Counted from the stretch's first letter, positions 1 through 9,207 are shown. The stretch is DNA of 64,000 nucleotides from Streptomyces sp. RKAG293 (GCF_023701745.1 NZ_JAJOZB010000001.1:496001-560000), one strand, 5' to 3'. The notes: generated by a model from the sequence alone, not told the origin. A program made the numbers and translations.

Positions 1-380
1 ACGGGCCCTGCCTGCCGCGGTATCCCCGCGGGTATGCCGTACGAGATGAACAGGTCGATGACGGTCGTGGCCCGCTCCCGGGCGGCATCGGCGTCGAGGG
101 TGTCGCTGTCGGGGTTGAAGCGCCAGACACCGGGAGCAGGGACGCTGACGGCCCCGGTTGCCGCGATCGTGGTCAACGCGGTGAGCACCATGCCGTCCGT
201 CAGGTTCGTGCGCCGAGCGACCCATTCCCGGTCGGGTACGGGGAACTCCCCCTCCACCAGACCCGACGGCCGCGGCCCGCTCATGATCCACTCGCAGATG
301 GCCTCATGGACCCGGTCCACGTTCGCCAGAACGATGCCAAAGAGCTGTTCACGTTCACGGCCGATTCCGAACGGACTCAC
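1..380 (-). CDS. hypothetical protein, cut by the left edge
   Basis: An open frame begins at a GTG (380-378) with a good ribosome site (GGAGGGGGG, about 7 nt upstream) and stays open to the window edge, so about 126 residues are visible and the C-terminus is missing. The start reads MSPFGIGREREQLFGIVLAN; the visible end reads DLFISYGIPAGIPRQAGP. It has no signal peptide or membrane segment. The tone (a helix-rich middle with an EWVARRTNLTDGM stretch) resembles small uncharacterised actinobacterial proteins. I do not recognise the family. The lack of a helix-turn-helix argues against it being a regulator. Confidence 0.5.
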   Translation of the reverse strand, partial: MSPFGIGREREQLFGIVLANVDRVHEAICEWIMSGPRPSGLVEGEFPVPDREWVARRTNLTDGMVLTALTTIAATGAVSVPAPGVWRFNPDSDTLDADAARERATTVIDLFISYGIPAGIPRQAGP

Positions 381-596
381 GCCGGTCCCCCCTCCGGGTC
401 CGCGGACGCGGGCCTCCACTGGTTACTGTGCGGTGGCCCACCCCTCGGGTTGCAGCCGGCGCTACTTCAACCCGAGACGGTCGCCGACCGGCGCCGGGAA
501 CATCGGCACGCTGCCGCGATCGGTGGCGTCGGTCTCACGATGAGCCGGCTTGCGACCGGGGTCGGGACAGGACTCCGTCGACCCGATGTGAGCCCG

Positions 597-1436
597 TCAC
601 GCCATGGGGCGTTGCGCGGTGACCGTGAAGTAGTCGAGGGTCCCTTCCTCGAAGGCCCGCAGGAAGTTGCGGGGCCAGGTGCCCGGCTCCCAGGTTCGCG
701 CCAGCCAGCGGTCCCAGCCGGGCCACACCGACGCCCCGATCGAGGTGACGCGCACCTCGGCCAGGCCCGCCCGTTCCAGACTGCCGACCAGCGTCGGGAT
801 GCTGTGCGCAACGTCCAGGCCGTTGGCGAACGTGTCGAGCAGCTCGGCCAGCCGGCCGGCACGGGCGGGATCGGCGTCGGGGACGAAGAAACTGGCGACG
901 ACGGCGCGGCCACCGGGCCGCAGCACGCGTGCGGTCTCCTGGGCGAACGCCCCCAGGTCGCGGAAGTGCTGGGCGGCTTCGACACTGTACAGACAGTCGA
1001 ACTCGCCATCGCCGAACGGCATCTCCTCGGCAGCGCCGCGCACGAAACGCAACTGCTCGGGTTCGCGGGCCAGCAGCTCGGCGTTGACCCGCCCGGCGCG
1101 CTCGAGCTGCTGTGGATGGATGTCCATGCCGGTGACATGCGCGACGTCGTACTCCGCGAGCGCCACCGCGGCACCGACTCCCAGCCCACAGCCGACCTCC
1201 AGGGCCCGTTCTCCCTTGCTGGGGGCCAGGGTACTGAGCACGTGGCGGTACAGGGCCCGCTGACTGCTGATGCGGTCCTGTTCCGTCAGCGGCCGCTCCA
1301 GGTCGATGCCCTGCCAGGAGCCGAAATTGATGAAGCCTCCGCCGAACAGGGACAGCGAACCGAGATCCGCCGGACCGTACGTCTCCTGGACCGCCGGCGG
1401 GATCGGGGGCTGCGTCGCCCCGGAACGCTGCGTCAT
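597..1436 (-). CDS. class I SAM-dependent methyltransferase
   Basis: The protein has 279 residues and a Rossmann methyltransferase fold. The SAM-binding motif I ALEVGCGLGVG lies around residues 78-88, followed by the acidic post-I motif GMDIHP and the motif LRPGGRAVV. The N-terminal LFGGGFINFGSW resembles small-molecule O/C-methyltransferases of natural-product and sugar pathways. An earlier in-frame ATG exists at 1451, but GGAGGT lies 7 nt before the ATG at 1436, so the internal ATG is preferred. The gene stands alone on the minus strand, and the substrate cannot be inferred from the neighbours. It is probably cytoplasmic. Confidence 0.85.
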   Translation of the reverse strand: MTQRSGATQPPIPPAVQETYGPADLGSLSLFGGGFINFGSWQGIDLERPLTEQDRISSQRALYRHVLSTLAPSKGERALEVGCGLGVGAAVALAEYDVAHVTGMDIHPQQLERAGRVNAELLAREPEQLRFVRGAAEEMPFGDGEFDCLYSVEAAQHFRDLGAFAQETARVLRPGGRAVVASFFVPDADPARAGRLAELLDTFANGLDVAHSIPTLVGSLERAGLAEVRVTSIGASVWPGWDRWLARTWEPGTWPRNFLRAFEEGTLDYFTVTAQRPMA

Positions 1437-1624
1437 CTGCGCCACCTCCATGCTGAAGAGCGCTCCGCCGCTCGGCGGACCGCACCCTCAGGTATCGGCG
1501 CATTCCGGCGCCGGCACAACCCCCGTGGCGGGTGATGTTGCCACCACCACGCCGATCGGCAACGCAGCGGGCCGCCTCCTGACGCGCCGGGCGTGGTGAG
1601 TTCCCGCGGAGCCGCGGGGAATGC

Positions 1625-1660
1625 GTCACCGCTGTGGGGTCACCGCTGTGGGGTCACCGC
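1625..1660. repeat. 14-bp tandem repeat at the end of the beta-propeller gene
   Basis: The unit GTCACCGCTGTGGG occurs twice in direct tandem (1625-1638 and 1639-1652), followed by an eight-base partial copy. It spans the stop codon of the TolB-like gene (stop at 1640-1642), so the last codons before the stop and the first bases after it are the same sequence. This looks like a replication-slippage duplication. Confidence 0.7.
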
Positions 1661-2635
1661 GGCCGGTGAGTTGGCGTCGTGGATGAGGAGGCGGGGGGTG
1701 CCGCTGCCGTCGGCGGGGGCGGCCCAGACGTCCCAGCCGCCTCCGTGGCGGGGCAGCCCGTACATCACGGTGTGGTCGTCGAGCCAGGCGGCCTGGTCGT
1801 CGACGCTGTGCTCTTCCGCCAGCGGGGTCTCCTTCATGGTCGCCAGGTCCAGGACGTAGAGCTGCCACGGCCTGTTGGCGCTGGCGTTGACCCGCTTCTT
1901 GAACACGATGCGGGTGTTGTCGGGTGACAGGGACGGGCATTCGACGTTGGTCCGCAGGGTGTGGGCGGTCCACTTCCGGAGGTCGCCCTGGACCAGGTAG
2001 GTGCGGCCCGAGGTGCGGACCGTGGCGTAGAAGGTGTTGTCGTCGGAAGCGAAGCCGACGCCCCAGTAGTTCAGGTCCGCGGCGTGGTACGGCTTTCCGT
2101 CGAGGGTCAGCGGGATCTCCTCGATGCTGTTGACCAGGTGGCCGGTCCTGGTGTCGAGGATCGAGGTCCGGGTCGAGAAGTCGTCCCGCAGGTAGGAGTC
2201 GCCCTGGACGAAGGTCGTCCAGGAGAGCATGGCCCCGCTGGCCGAGACCCGGGCGCGGTTGGGGAAGCCCTCGGTCTTGACCTGCCGTACCTGGTGCAGG
2301 TCGCGGTCGAGCACCGTGACGTGGGTGGAGGGGACCGGGCCCTTGCGCTGCATGCAGATTCCGGTGCCGTGGGCTGCGTAGAGCCGGTCGCACAGCACCG
2401 TGCCGGTGGTCCGTGCCGCGTCGGGGCGGTCGAAGGGCACCGAGGCGATCCGGCCGAACGAGGTGCCCGGCGCGGTGTCGCGGAAGAGGATCTGCCCGGC
2501 CGTGTCCAGCCGTACGACCCCGCTCGCACCGCCGGCACCGCTGTCGGCACGCGACCGCAGCACGTACCCGGTGACGGTGGTTGCCGCGACCAGGGCCGTC
2601 ACCAGCAGGATCAGAAGCCGGTTCCTGGCGCTCAT
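1640..2635 (-). CDS. membrane-anchored TolB/WD40-like beta-propeller protein
   Basis: The 331-residue protein has one N-terminal hydrophobic segment (LLILLVTALVAATTVTGYVL) after an RNR charge cluster, so it is exported or anchored. The rest is a beta-propeller: the repeats SLSPDNTRIVFKKRV, WQLYVLDLATMKE and GGWDVWAAPADGSG match the PD40/TolB-like blade pattern. Its ATG overlaps the stop of the upstream MFS gene (ATGA, 2632-2635), so the two are translationally coupled. A sensory or substrate-binding partner of the transporter is possible but not shown. Confidence 0.7.
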   Translation of the reverse strand: MSARNRLLILLVTALVAATTVTGYVLRSRADSGAGGASGVVRLDTAGQILFRDTAPGTSFGRIASVPFDRPDAARTTGTVLCDRLYAAHGTGICMQRKGPVPSTHVTVLDRDLHQVRQVKTEGFPNRARVSASGAMLSWTTFVQGDSYLRDDFSTRTSILDTRTGHLVNSIEEIPLTLDGKPYHAADLNYWGVGFASDDNTFYATVRTSGRTYLVQGDLRKWTAHTLRTNVECPSLSPDNTRIVFKKRVNASANRPWQLYVLDLATMKETPLAEEHSVDDQAAWLDDHTVMYGLPRHGGGWDVWAAPADGSGTPRLLIHDANSPAAVTPQR

Positions 2636-3921
2636 GCCGGGCTCTCCTCACGCAGGGGAAGGGTCACCAGCGCCGCCGCGATCGCGACGGCCAGGACGGT
2701 GAGGGCCACCGCGAGGGCGGTGTGCAGGCCCCACGCCGACCATGCGGCACCGAACAGCAGCGAGGACGCCAGCGTGGCCAGCGACTGGCCGGTCTGGATC
2801 AGCGACATGCCGGCGGCCCGCAGGTGTTCGGGCACCATCGGACCGATGGCCGCCATCAGCACCCCGTCGGTGGCCGCGTAGAACAGCCCGTGCAGCACGA
2901 GCGTGGTGATCACCAGCAAGGGGCCGCCCACCGGGCCGAACAGCGCCAGGTAGGCGAGAAGCAGTGCCCCGTAGCCGGCGACGAACACCCGCAAGCGCCC
3001 CAGGCGGTCGGCGAGTTGTCCGAGGGGCATCGCCATCAGCAGGTACACGCCGGTGGTGCCCAGGGGCAGCAGGGGGAAGTACTCCGCGGAGATGTCCAGG
3101 CGCTGCTGGATGAGGAGGTAGACGAACGAGTCGCTGAGCGTCACCGCGCCGAGCAGCAGCACGCCGATGCCCACCCGGCGGAATCCGGGCCGGAGCAGCA
3201 GGCCGAGCACGTCGCGTACGGTCGCCCGCTCGTGCTGTTCCAGCGGCTGCCGACGGTCGCGGACGAACAGTGCCAGGATCACCAGCGCGAACGCGGCGAT
3301 GCAGAAGCTGGCCACGAAGACCGTGTCGTACCGGCCGGGCGTGGCCAGCAGCAGTGCGAAGGCCGCCAGCGGCCCGAGGAAGGCGCCGGTGGTGTCCAGT
3401 GCCCGGTGCGCGCCGAAGGAGCGGCCCAGTGTCTCCGGAGTGCTGCTCAGCGAGATCAGCGCGTCGCGGGGGCCGGTGCGCAGGCCCTTGCCCGTACGGT
3501 CGGCGGCGATCACCGCGCCGAGGCCGGGTACGGAGGAGCCGGCCGCGAGCAGGCCCAGCTTGCACAGCGCCGACAGCGCGTAGCCGCTGCCCGCCACCAG
3601 CTTGCGGCGCTGCCAGCGGTCCGCGGCGTGGCCTCCGGCGACGCGGACCAGGGCGGTCACCCCGAAGTACATGCCGTTGAGCGCACCGAACTGCAGGGGG
3701 CTGAGGCCGAGGGTGAAGATGACGTACATCGGCAGCACCGCGGTGATCATCTCGGAGGAGATGTCGGTGACCAGGCTGACCGATCCGAGCGCGAGCACGT
3801 TGGAGTCCACGCCGGCCCATGCCCGGCGCCGGCCGGAGGTGACAGGAGCGGCAGGGACAACGGGTGCGGCAGTCACCTCGGAGGATGGAGGGCCGGCGGC
3901 CCGGCTCGTCGAGATGTACAT
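2632..3921 (-). CDS. major facilitator superfamily transporter
   Basis: The 429-residue protein begins with a cytoplasmic tail of about 35 residues, followed by some 12 hydrophobic segments in two halves. The MFS signature between TM2 and TM3 reads GGHAADRWQRRKLVAGSG, with an RADR/DRTGKGLRTGPRDALI stretch typical of the DHA1-like family that includes small efflux pumps. The stop overlaps the start of the TolB-like gene, giving a two-gene operon. It lies downstream of a strong hairpin at 3961-3988, so its own promoter must sit in the short gap or it relies on read-through. The substrate is unknown; drug or metabolite efflux is the usual role. Confidence 0.85.
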   Translation of the reverse strand: MYISTSRAAGPPSSEVTAAPVVPAAPVTSGRRRAWAGVDSNVLALGSVSLVTDISSEMITAVLPMYVIFTLGLSPLQFGALNGMYFGVTALVRVAGGHAADRWQRRKLVAGSGYALSALCKLGLLAAGSSVPGLGAVIAADRTGKGLRTGPRDALISLSSTPETLGRSFGAHRALDTTGAFLGPLAAFALLLATPGRYDTVFVASFCIAAFALVILALFVRDRRQPLEQHERATVRDVLGLLLRPGFRRVGIGVLLLGAVTLSDSFVYLLIQQRLDISAEYFPLLPLGTTGVYLLMAMPLGQLADRLGRLRVFVAGYGALLLAYLALFGPVGGPLLVITTLVLHGLFYAATDGVLMAAIGPMVPEHLRAAGMSLIQTGQSLATLASSLLFGAAWSAWGLHTALAVALTVLAVAIAAALVTLPLREESPA

Positions 3922-3960
3922 GACTGTCCTCTCGTGCGGGAGCCTTCACGGGGCGGGGGG

Positions 3961-3988
3961 CCGCCGGCCGGAGCGCTCCGGCCGGCGG
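3961..3988. terminator. 28-bp perfect palindrome, likely terminator of the chitosanase fusion gene
   Basis: The half-site CCGCCGGCCGGAGC is followed directly by its exact reverse complement. It lies 20 bases past the stop of the phosphoesterase-chitosanase gene and before the MFS start. There is no T-run, as is usual for Streptomyces terminators. Confidence 0.6.
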
Positions 3989-4008
3989 GCCCGTGAGCAG
4001 GAGGTGGA

Positions 4009-6251
4009 TCAGTCGTTGATCGTGTACGGGTCGCCGTACACCTTCCACTGCAGCGGCGGATTCAGGCTGAGGTTGCCGTTGTTGAGGAAGACGCGCTGTT
4101 CGGTGTCGACACGGCTGGTGTCGCTGTGCGCCTCCTCGGTCTTCATCGCCGCCGCGCGGGCGTCGAGGAAGGCATTGAGGTACGTTGTCTCGTTTCCGCC
4201 CTGGGCGGGGGTCTTGGCCTTCTTCATGGCGGTCTTGCGGATGCCGCCGAAGCTGGTCGGGTCGTCGCCCGGGCCGTGCATCACGATGGCGTCGTAGTAG
4301 GCGAACTGGCCGAGTGCGTGCAGGCCGTCGGACATGGCCAGGCTGACGGCCGGGTTGAAGTACACCCGGTCGCGTTCGTCGTTCTGCGCCCGCTGGAACA
4401 CGGTGTCCTTGGCGGCGGTGTGCCAGGCGGCCTCGAAGTTCGGGTCCAGTCCGGTGTGCGAGGCACTGCCGTTGACCTTCTCCAGCGCGGGGAGGTACGC
4501 GGCCAGGGCGTTGCCGGGCTTGAGGTCGGTGTAGTGCCGGACGAGGTCGAGCATGTCCCCGGTGCCGGAGCAGAAGCCGACGATCCCGGCGGTGTAGCCG
4601 CGGCCGTCACCGATGTCCTCGATGTAGGTGTACTGCGACTTCCAGTCCAGTGAGGAGTTCTCCGCGCTGGAGACGAGCTCCATCGCGATCTCCTTCTTGT
4701 GCGGGTCCGTCAGGTCGGCGCTCGACCCACTGGGCGGTGTGGTCGGGGCAGTCGTGGGCGGGGTGGTGGGAGGAGTCGTGGGCGGTGTCGTCGGGGGCGT
4801 GGTGGCGGACCCGGCGCCGTACACCTCGAACTCGTACAGCGAGTAGCCGTAGGCCGTGCCGCGCTGGCTGGCGGACATCCGCACGTAGCGCCCGTGACCG
4901 CTGACGGTCAGGTCGTCGGTGCCACCGTTGCCGGTGGTCGTGGAGTAGGCCGTCGTCCAGGTGCTGCCGTCCGTCGAGGTCTGGATCTTGTACGACTTCC
5001 CGTACGCCGATTCCCAGTTCAACTTGACGCGGCTGAGCGCGGTGTCGGCGCCGAGGTCCACCGATATCCACTGCGCGTCGGAGCCCTCCTTGCTGGCCCA
5101 TCGCGTGGTGGCGCTGCCGTCCACGGCCTTGGCGCCGGAGTACGACGTGCTCTCGGTGGACGAGGTGGTGGTCGGCTTCCCCTTGGCCAGATTCACCGAC
5201 CCGGAAGGCGGCGTCGTGGGCGGTGTGGTGGGGGGCGTCGTGGGCGGGGTGGTGGGCGGGGTGCCGGTCACGTCCCAGATGTCGGTGATCGGCTTCGCCG
5301 TGGCCGCGCTGCCCAGCGCGGGCAGCCCGTACATGTCCTCCAGCGTGCGAAGGATCGAGTAGTGGTTGTACTTGGTGCTGGAGGTGGCGCCCTTCTTGAC
5401 GTTCGCGCCGACGACCATGGTGGCGATCTTGTTGTCGGAGTCGTCGCCGTCGTCCTCGTCCCAGGTCAGGATGAGTGCGCTGTTGTGCGTCTTGGCCCAC
5501 TGGACGTAGCCGTCGAAGTTCTTCTTCAGCCAGGCGTCACCCTGCTTGACGGTGCCGTCGTGCATGTCGTTGTCGAGGTTCGGCGTCACGAACGAGACGT
5601 CGGGGAGCTTGCTGTAGTCCGTGGGGAAGCGGCTGTAGCGCAGGTTCGAGGCCGCCGGGACGTTGGTGAAGTCGACCCAGCCGTTGTGCTTGCGGGCGTA
5701 GCCGCTGCTTCCGTCGTCGCCGCAGTCCTTCGACCCGTCGGCCGGCAGGTCCTCGGAGTAGCCGACGAAGGTGCGGCTGTGCGTCAGGAGCTGGTTGCCG
5801 AGGTTGTCCGTGGTGTAGTCGTGCGGACAGTCGTCGTCGTTGACGCCGTGCGTGGAGCCGGAGAAGAGCGCGATGTAGTTGCCCTGGCTGGGGTGTGTCG
5901 TGCCGTGCATGTTGGACAACGACGCGCCCTGAGCGGCAAGGGAGTTGATGTACGGGGCGTTGGCGCTGCCGACGACGTCCTCGTAGAACTTGTTCTCCTC
6001 CGTCACGACCACGACGTGGTCGAACTGGGGGATCCCGTTGGCGGTCACAGCGGCCGGGGACGCCGCCGTGCCCTTCGTGCCGGCGGAGGACGCCATGGCC
6101 GTCGCGGTCAGACCGAGCAGGCCCACTGCCACACTCATGCCGGCGGCGATGAGGGCGCGCCGGGACCGCTCGCCGCGTCGCGCGTGTGCCCCGTGCCCCC
6201 GGGTGGGGGCTCGGCGCGCCGGGAGCGCAGGGGAGGGTAGGGAGGCGTCAT
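4009..6251 (-). CDS. secreted phosphoesterase - CBM32 - GH46 chitosanase fusion (apparent frameshift in the signal peptide)
   Basis: Three extracellular domains are joined by Pro-Thr linkers (TPPTTPPTT). From about 6033 to 5275 lies a phosphoesterase/acid-phosphatase domain (IPQFDHVVVVTEEN, THPSQGNYIALFSG, LTWDEDD). From 5199 to 4809 lies an F5/8-type discoidin (CBM32) domain. From 4719 to the stop lies a GH46 chitosanase very close to the Streptomyces N174 enzyme; its catalytic Glu (SSAENSS, codon 4662-4660) and Asp (IEDIGDGRG, codon 4608-4606) are kept. The enzyme should release phosphate and cleave chitosan outside the cell. The start is a problem. AAGGAG lies 7 nt before an ATG at 6251, but that ATG is one base out of frame and ends after 38 codons. 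The main frame supplies the signal core RRALIAAGMSVAVGLLGL; its only in-frame ATGs are at 6318 (no ribosome site) and 6138 (lacks the charged n-region). A one-base indel is likely. Confidence 0.8.
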
Positions 6252-6584
6252 GCTGATCTCCTTGAACAGGCGGGAAATGCTGTCGGTGCGATGGACCTGA
6301 GCAGCGCCTGAGCGACATCCGGCAGGGCGGCGAGCCAGCACGCGCGGGGTGGTGAACGCGTGCGGGACATGCGGCACTACGGCAACAGGCATGGCGGACT
6401 ACGACCGCGACGGCCGGGTCAGCTGCATCCACACGGATGCAGGTGAGCGCGTCAGGTTCGGAACGTCCGCGCCGAGCCGCTGACCGGATTCTTACGCGGC
6501 TCGACGATGCCCTGTCAAGCGGTCCGCTTGGACTTGGCGCAGCCTCTTGACGAGGTGTCGGCAGCGCTGATAGTTCTTCCGGAT

Positions 6585-6600
6585 AGGAAAGTTAACTAAC
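6585..6600. promoter_or_regulatory. possible operator for the chitosanase fusion gene
   Basis: The sequence AGGAAAGTTAACTAAC sits in an unusually AT-rich patch and contains the perfect palindrome AGTTAACT (6590-6597). From memory, Streptomyces GH46 chitosanase genes carry a palindromic AGGAAA...TTTCC-type box bound by the ROK repressor CsnR. The left half matches that pattern and the right half does not fully. It is about 335 bp upstream of the ATG at 6251, which is far for a repressor site. Confidence 0.35.
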
Positions 6601-6796
6601 AGATGTCTCCCAAGGGGAATCACGGGACACGGCAAGGTCAGGGCACGCGGCGACCGTGACCCTGACTGCGCAAACCCCCCGAGCGCCCCATTCCGGCATG
6701 AACAACCGCGGCGGTGAGGTGTCCCGGAGCCCGCAGCACGGGCCCTACCCGGGACGCTCCGTTTCCGCCGTGTCACGGTGTTCGCCCTGTCGCCGC

Positions 6797-6837
6797 GTTC
6801 ATCGTGTTCACCGCGTTCACCGAACCAGACATTCACC
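6797..6837 (+). promoter_or_regulatory. PHO-box-like direct repeats
   Basis: Four direct copies occur: GTTCATC (6797), GTTCACC (6806), GTTCACC (6815) and ATTCACC (6831). GTTCACC is the conserved heptamer of Streptomyces PhoP boxes. Known PHO boxes use 11-nt units, whereas here the first three copies are 9 nt apart, so the match is in sequence but not in spacing. It lies between two genes for secreted phosphate-type enzymes, which supports a phosphate-starvation role. Confidence 0.45.
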
Positions 6838-6998
6838 GAAGCAGATCCGGCGGCCGGGGACAGGAAGCAAGCCCGTTCCGTAAGTCACCCGCGCCGTTCG
6901 CAGCCCGCTCAGCCCCTGGACGCCGGCATGCCCGAAGCTTCGCCGGGAGCGCGAGCGCGCTTCCCCCTGCCCGACTCCCGAAATGAGGACCGGCCACC

Positions 6999-8411
6999 TT
7001 GCGTACACACTGGCGCAGACAAGTCCGCAACTCCGCCGCCGCCCTGACCGTCCTCGGGCTCGCCCTCGGCCTGTCCGGCGCGCCGGCCTCGGCGCAAGCC
7101 CCGTCCACGGTGCGGATCAACGAGGTCGAGTCGAGCGACGGCAGCCCCGGCGACTGGATCGAACTCGTCAACACCGGCACCGCCGCGGTCGACGTGTCCA
7201 AGTGGATCGTCAAGGACAACGACAACTCCCACTCCTACAAGATCCCCTCCGGCACATCGCTGGCCCCGCACGCGTTCCTGGCGCTGAACGTCGAGTCGTC
7301 GTTCGGCCTGGGCAGCTCGGACTCCGCGCGGCTGTTCACGGCGGACGGCTCCACCCTGGTGGACTCCTACACCTGGACCTCCCACGCCACCACCACCTAC
7401 GGGCGGTGCGCGGACGGCATCGGCGCGTTCACCACCACGACCGCCCCGACCAAGGGCACGGCGAACGCCTGCGGCGGGGGCGGGCAGCCTTCCGACACCG
7501 CCTGGCCGGGCGGCTCGGCGGTCACCGTCGCCGACGCCTCGAACGTCTTCGGGGAGAACCTCAGCGGCCTGTCCTTCGAAAGCCCCCGTGTGCTGTGGGC
7601 GGTGGACAACGGTCCGGGCAAGCTCTACCGGCTGGTGCCCAACGGAACGACGTGGCGCCCCGACACGGCCGGCGGCTGGTCCTCGGGCAAGGCCCTGCGC
7701 TACGCGGGCGGCAGCGGTGACCCCGACGCCGAGGGCGTGGTCGTCACCCCCGACGGCCTGTTCGTCGCCACCGAACGCGACGGCAGCCACGATTCCACCA
7801 GCCTGCCGAAGATCCTGCGCTTCAACGCCTCCTCCACCGCGTCCTCGCTGAACGCGACCGCCGAGTGGAACCTCGCCTCCGACCTGCCCTCCCTGCCGGC
7901 CAACTCCGGGCCCGAAGGCATCTCGTGGATCCCGGACACCTTCCTGACCGCGCACGGCTTCCGCGACGAACACACCGGCGCCACCTACAACCCGGCCGCC
8001 TACCCCGGCCACGGCAGCGGCCTGTTCTTCGCCGGCGTCGAGGCCAACGGCACCGTCTACGCGTACGCCCTGAACCTGTCCGGCGGCGGCTACACCCGTA
8101 TCGCCACCATCGCCAGCGGCTTCCCGAGCGTGATGGACCTGGAGTTCGAGCCCGCTACCGGGCACCTGTGGGCAGTCTGCGACGACACCTGCCAGGGCCA
8201 CTCCTCGACCCTCGACATCAACGCCCAGGGCCAGTTCGCCGTCACCCACACCTACAACCGCCCCACCGGGATGGGCAACTACAACAACGAGGGCTTCGCC
8301 ATCGCTCCCCAGACGACCTGCACCGGCGGCCACAAGCCGGTCCTCTGGTCCGACGACAGCAACGACGGCGGCCACGCACTGCGCGCCGGCACCCTGAACT
8401 GCACTCCCTGA
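6999..8411 (+). CDS. secreted lamin-tail domain / phytase-like protein
   Basis: The 470-residue protein starts at a TTG with GAGGA 9 nt upstream. It has a Sec signal peptide (RNSAAALTVLGLALGLSGAPASA, cleavage near residue 32). Residues 35-155 form a lamin-tail domain (STVRINEVESSDGSPGDWIELVN). Residues 165-465 match the esterase-like/phytase-like beta-propeller (DPDAEGVVVTPDGLFVATERD, NSGPEGISWIPD, NYNNEGFAIAP). Such proteins are exported and often belong to phosphate-acquisition sets. It diverges from the phosphoesterase-chitosanase gene, and PHO-like repeats lie 160-200 bp upstream. Enzymatic activity on phytate is not proven for this family. Confidence 0.8.
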   Translation: MRTHWRRQVRNSAAALTVLGLALGLSGAPASAQAPSTVRINEVESSDGSPGDWIELVNTGTAAVDVSKWIVKDNDNSHSYKIPSGTSLAPHAFLALNVESSFGLGSSDSARLFTADGSTLVDSYTWTSHATTTYGRCADGIGAFTTTTAPTKGTANACGGGGQPSDTAWPGGSAVTVADASNVFGENLSGLSFESPRVLWAVDNGPGKLYRLVPNGTTWRPDTAGGWSSGKALRYAGGSGDPDAEGVVVTPDGLFVATERDGSHDSTSLPKILRFNASSTASSLNATAEWNLASDLPSLPANSGPEGISWIPDTFLTAHGFRDEHTGATYNPAAYPGHGSGLFFAGVEANGTVYAYALNLSGGGYTRIATIASGFPSVMDLEFEPATGHLWAVCDDTCQGHSSTLDINAQGQFAVTHTYNRPTGMGNYNNEGFAIAPQTTCTGGHKPVLWSDDSNDGGHALRAGTLNCTP

Positions 8412-8465
8412 CGCCGACTGGACGTGACGGGGCAGCCGTCACCCCGTAGTGACGGCGGAGTACCG

Positions 8466-8501
8466 ACGAAGGCCGTGGTCCACGAGGACCACGGCCTTCG
8501 T
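8466..8501 (+). terminator. strong hairpin terminator
   Basis: A 16-bp perfect stem (ACGAAGGCCGTGGTCC, four-base loop ACGA, exact complement) lies 54 bp after the stop of the phytase-like gene. It should end that transcript before the MarR gene. Confidence 0.85.
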
Positions 8502-8626
8502 GCCGTTCCCCCGGGGTGTCGGACGTGGTGAAGCCGTGGACCGTGCCGGGATGGATCTCGGAGCTGTGTCGGCGCGAGTGACCGTATATCGCTAGTGGAA
8601 CTAACGCAATGGGTAGGATGGGCGCC

Positions 8627-9109
8627 ATGACCAGAGCCGAAGCTGCCGACCTGCCCGATGACGGCGTGCCCCAGACGCCCGACAGGCTGCGTCAACGGGC
8701 GAGCCGACTGTTGTCGCAGCTGTCCACGCGCTCGGACCGGCTGATCACCGAAGGGCTGGCCCAGGCCGACGCCCGCAAGTGGCACTACGCCGCGCTCGCC
8801 TCACTGCAGGAATACGGGCCGGCCAGTCAAGCGGCGCTGAGCCGGCGCACCGGCGTCTACAGCAGCGACATGGTCGGCGTGCTCAACGAACTCGTCGAGC
8901 GGGACCTCGTCGAACGTGGCCCTGATCCCGACGACCGGCGCCGCAACATCATCACGATCTCCGCCCAGGGCCGCCGTCACCTGCGCCGCCTCGACAAGGT
9001 TCTGGACGCCCTCCACGACGAACTGCTCGCGCCGCTGAGTCAGGCCGAACGCGACCAGTTCGTGGAGCTGCTCACCCGCTTGCTGGACCACCACACCCGG
9101 ACCTCCTGA
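8627..9109 (+). CDS. MarR-family transcriptional regulator
   Basis: The protein has about 160 residues and a winged helix-turn-helix core: YAALASLQEYGPASQAALSRRTG (helices 2-3), then the wing DLVERGPDPDDRRRNIITIS, whose D-x-R-D-x-R-R-x-like element is the MarR hallmark. An in-frame ATG exists at 8609, but AGGA lies 8 nt before the ATG at 8627. Just upstream, CTAGTGGAACTAA contains a short inverted repeat (TAGT-GGA-ACTA), a plausible autoregulatory site. The next gene on the same strand is an alpha/beta hydrolase 110 bp or more away, which may be its target. Confidence 0.85.
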   Translation: MTRAEAADLPDDGVPQTPDRLRQRASRLLSQLSTRSDRLITEGLAQADARKWHYAALASLQEYGPASQAALSRRTGVYSSDMVGVLNELVERDLVERGPDPDDRRRNIITISAQGRRHLRRLDKVLDALHDELLAPLSQAERDQFVELLTRLLDHHTRTS

Positions 9110-9207
9110 CCCCGCGAAGCGACGTCCGGCAGCAACGCCCCGGCCACCTGTCCGGCGCGCAGCGCCCGGACGAAGGGCGCATGCGGTCGTCACCTCCGCG
9201 ACGACAT

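Larger units (their letters stand above)
6252..6998. other. 747-bp divergent intergenic region
   Basis: The region separates two outward-facing genes for secreted phosphate/chitosan enzymes. It contains an AT-rich patch at 6565-6605 with an 8-bp palindrome, and a cluster of GTTCACC-like repeats at 6797-6837, both listed separately. Small open frames here have no ribosome site or recognisable product and are treated as non-coding. Confidence 0.6.

Noticed and set aside
535..1629. Long minus-strand frame over the methyltransferase region
   Set aside because: It is an arginine-rich shadow of the methyltransferase gene in another frame with no domain or ribosome site.
6492..6836. 114-codon minus-strand frame in the divergent gap
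   Set aside because: No ribosome site, arginine-rich, and it covers the regulatory repeats.
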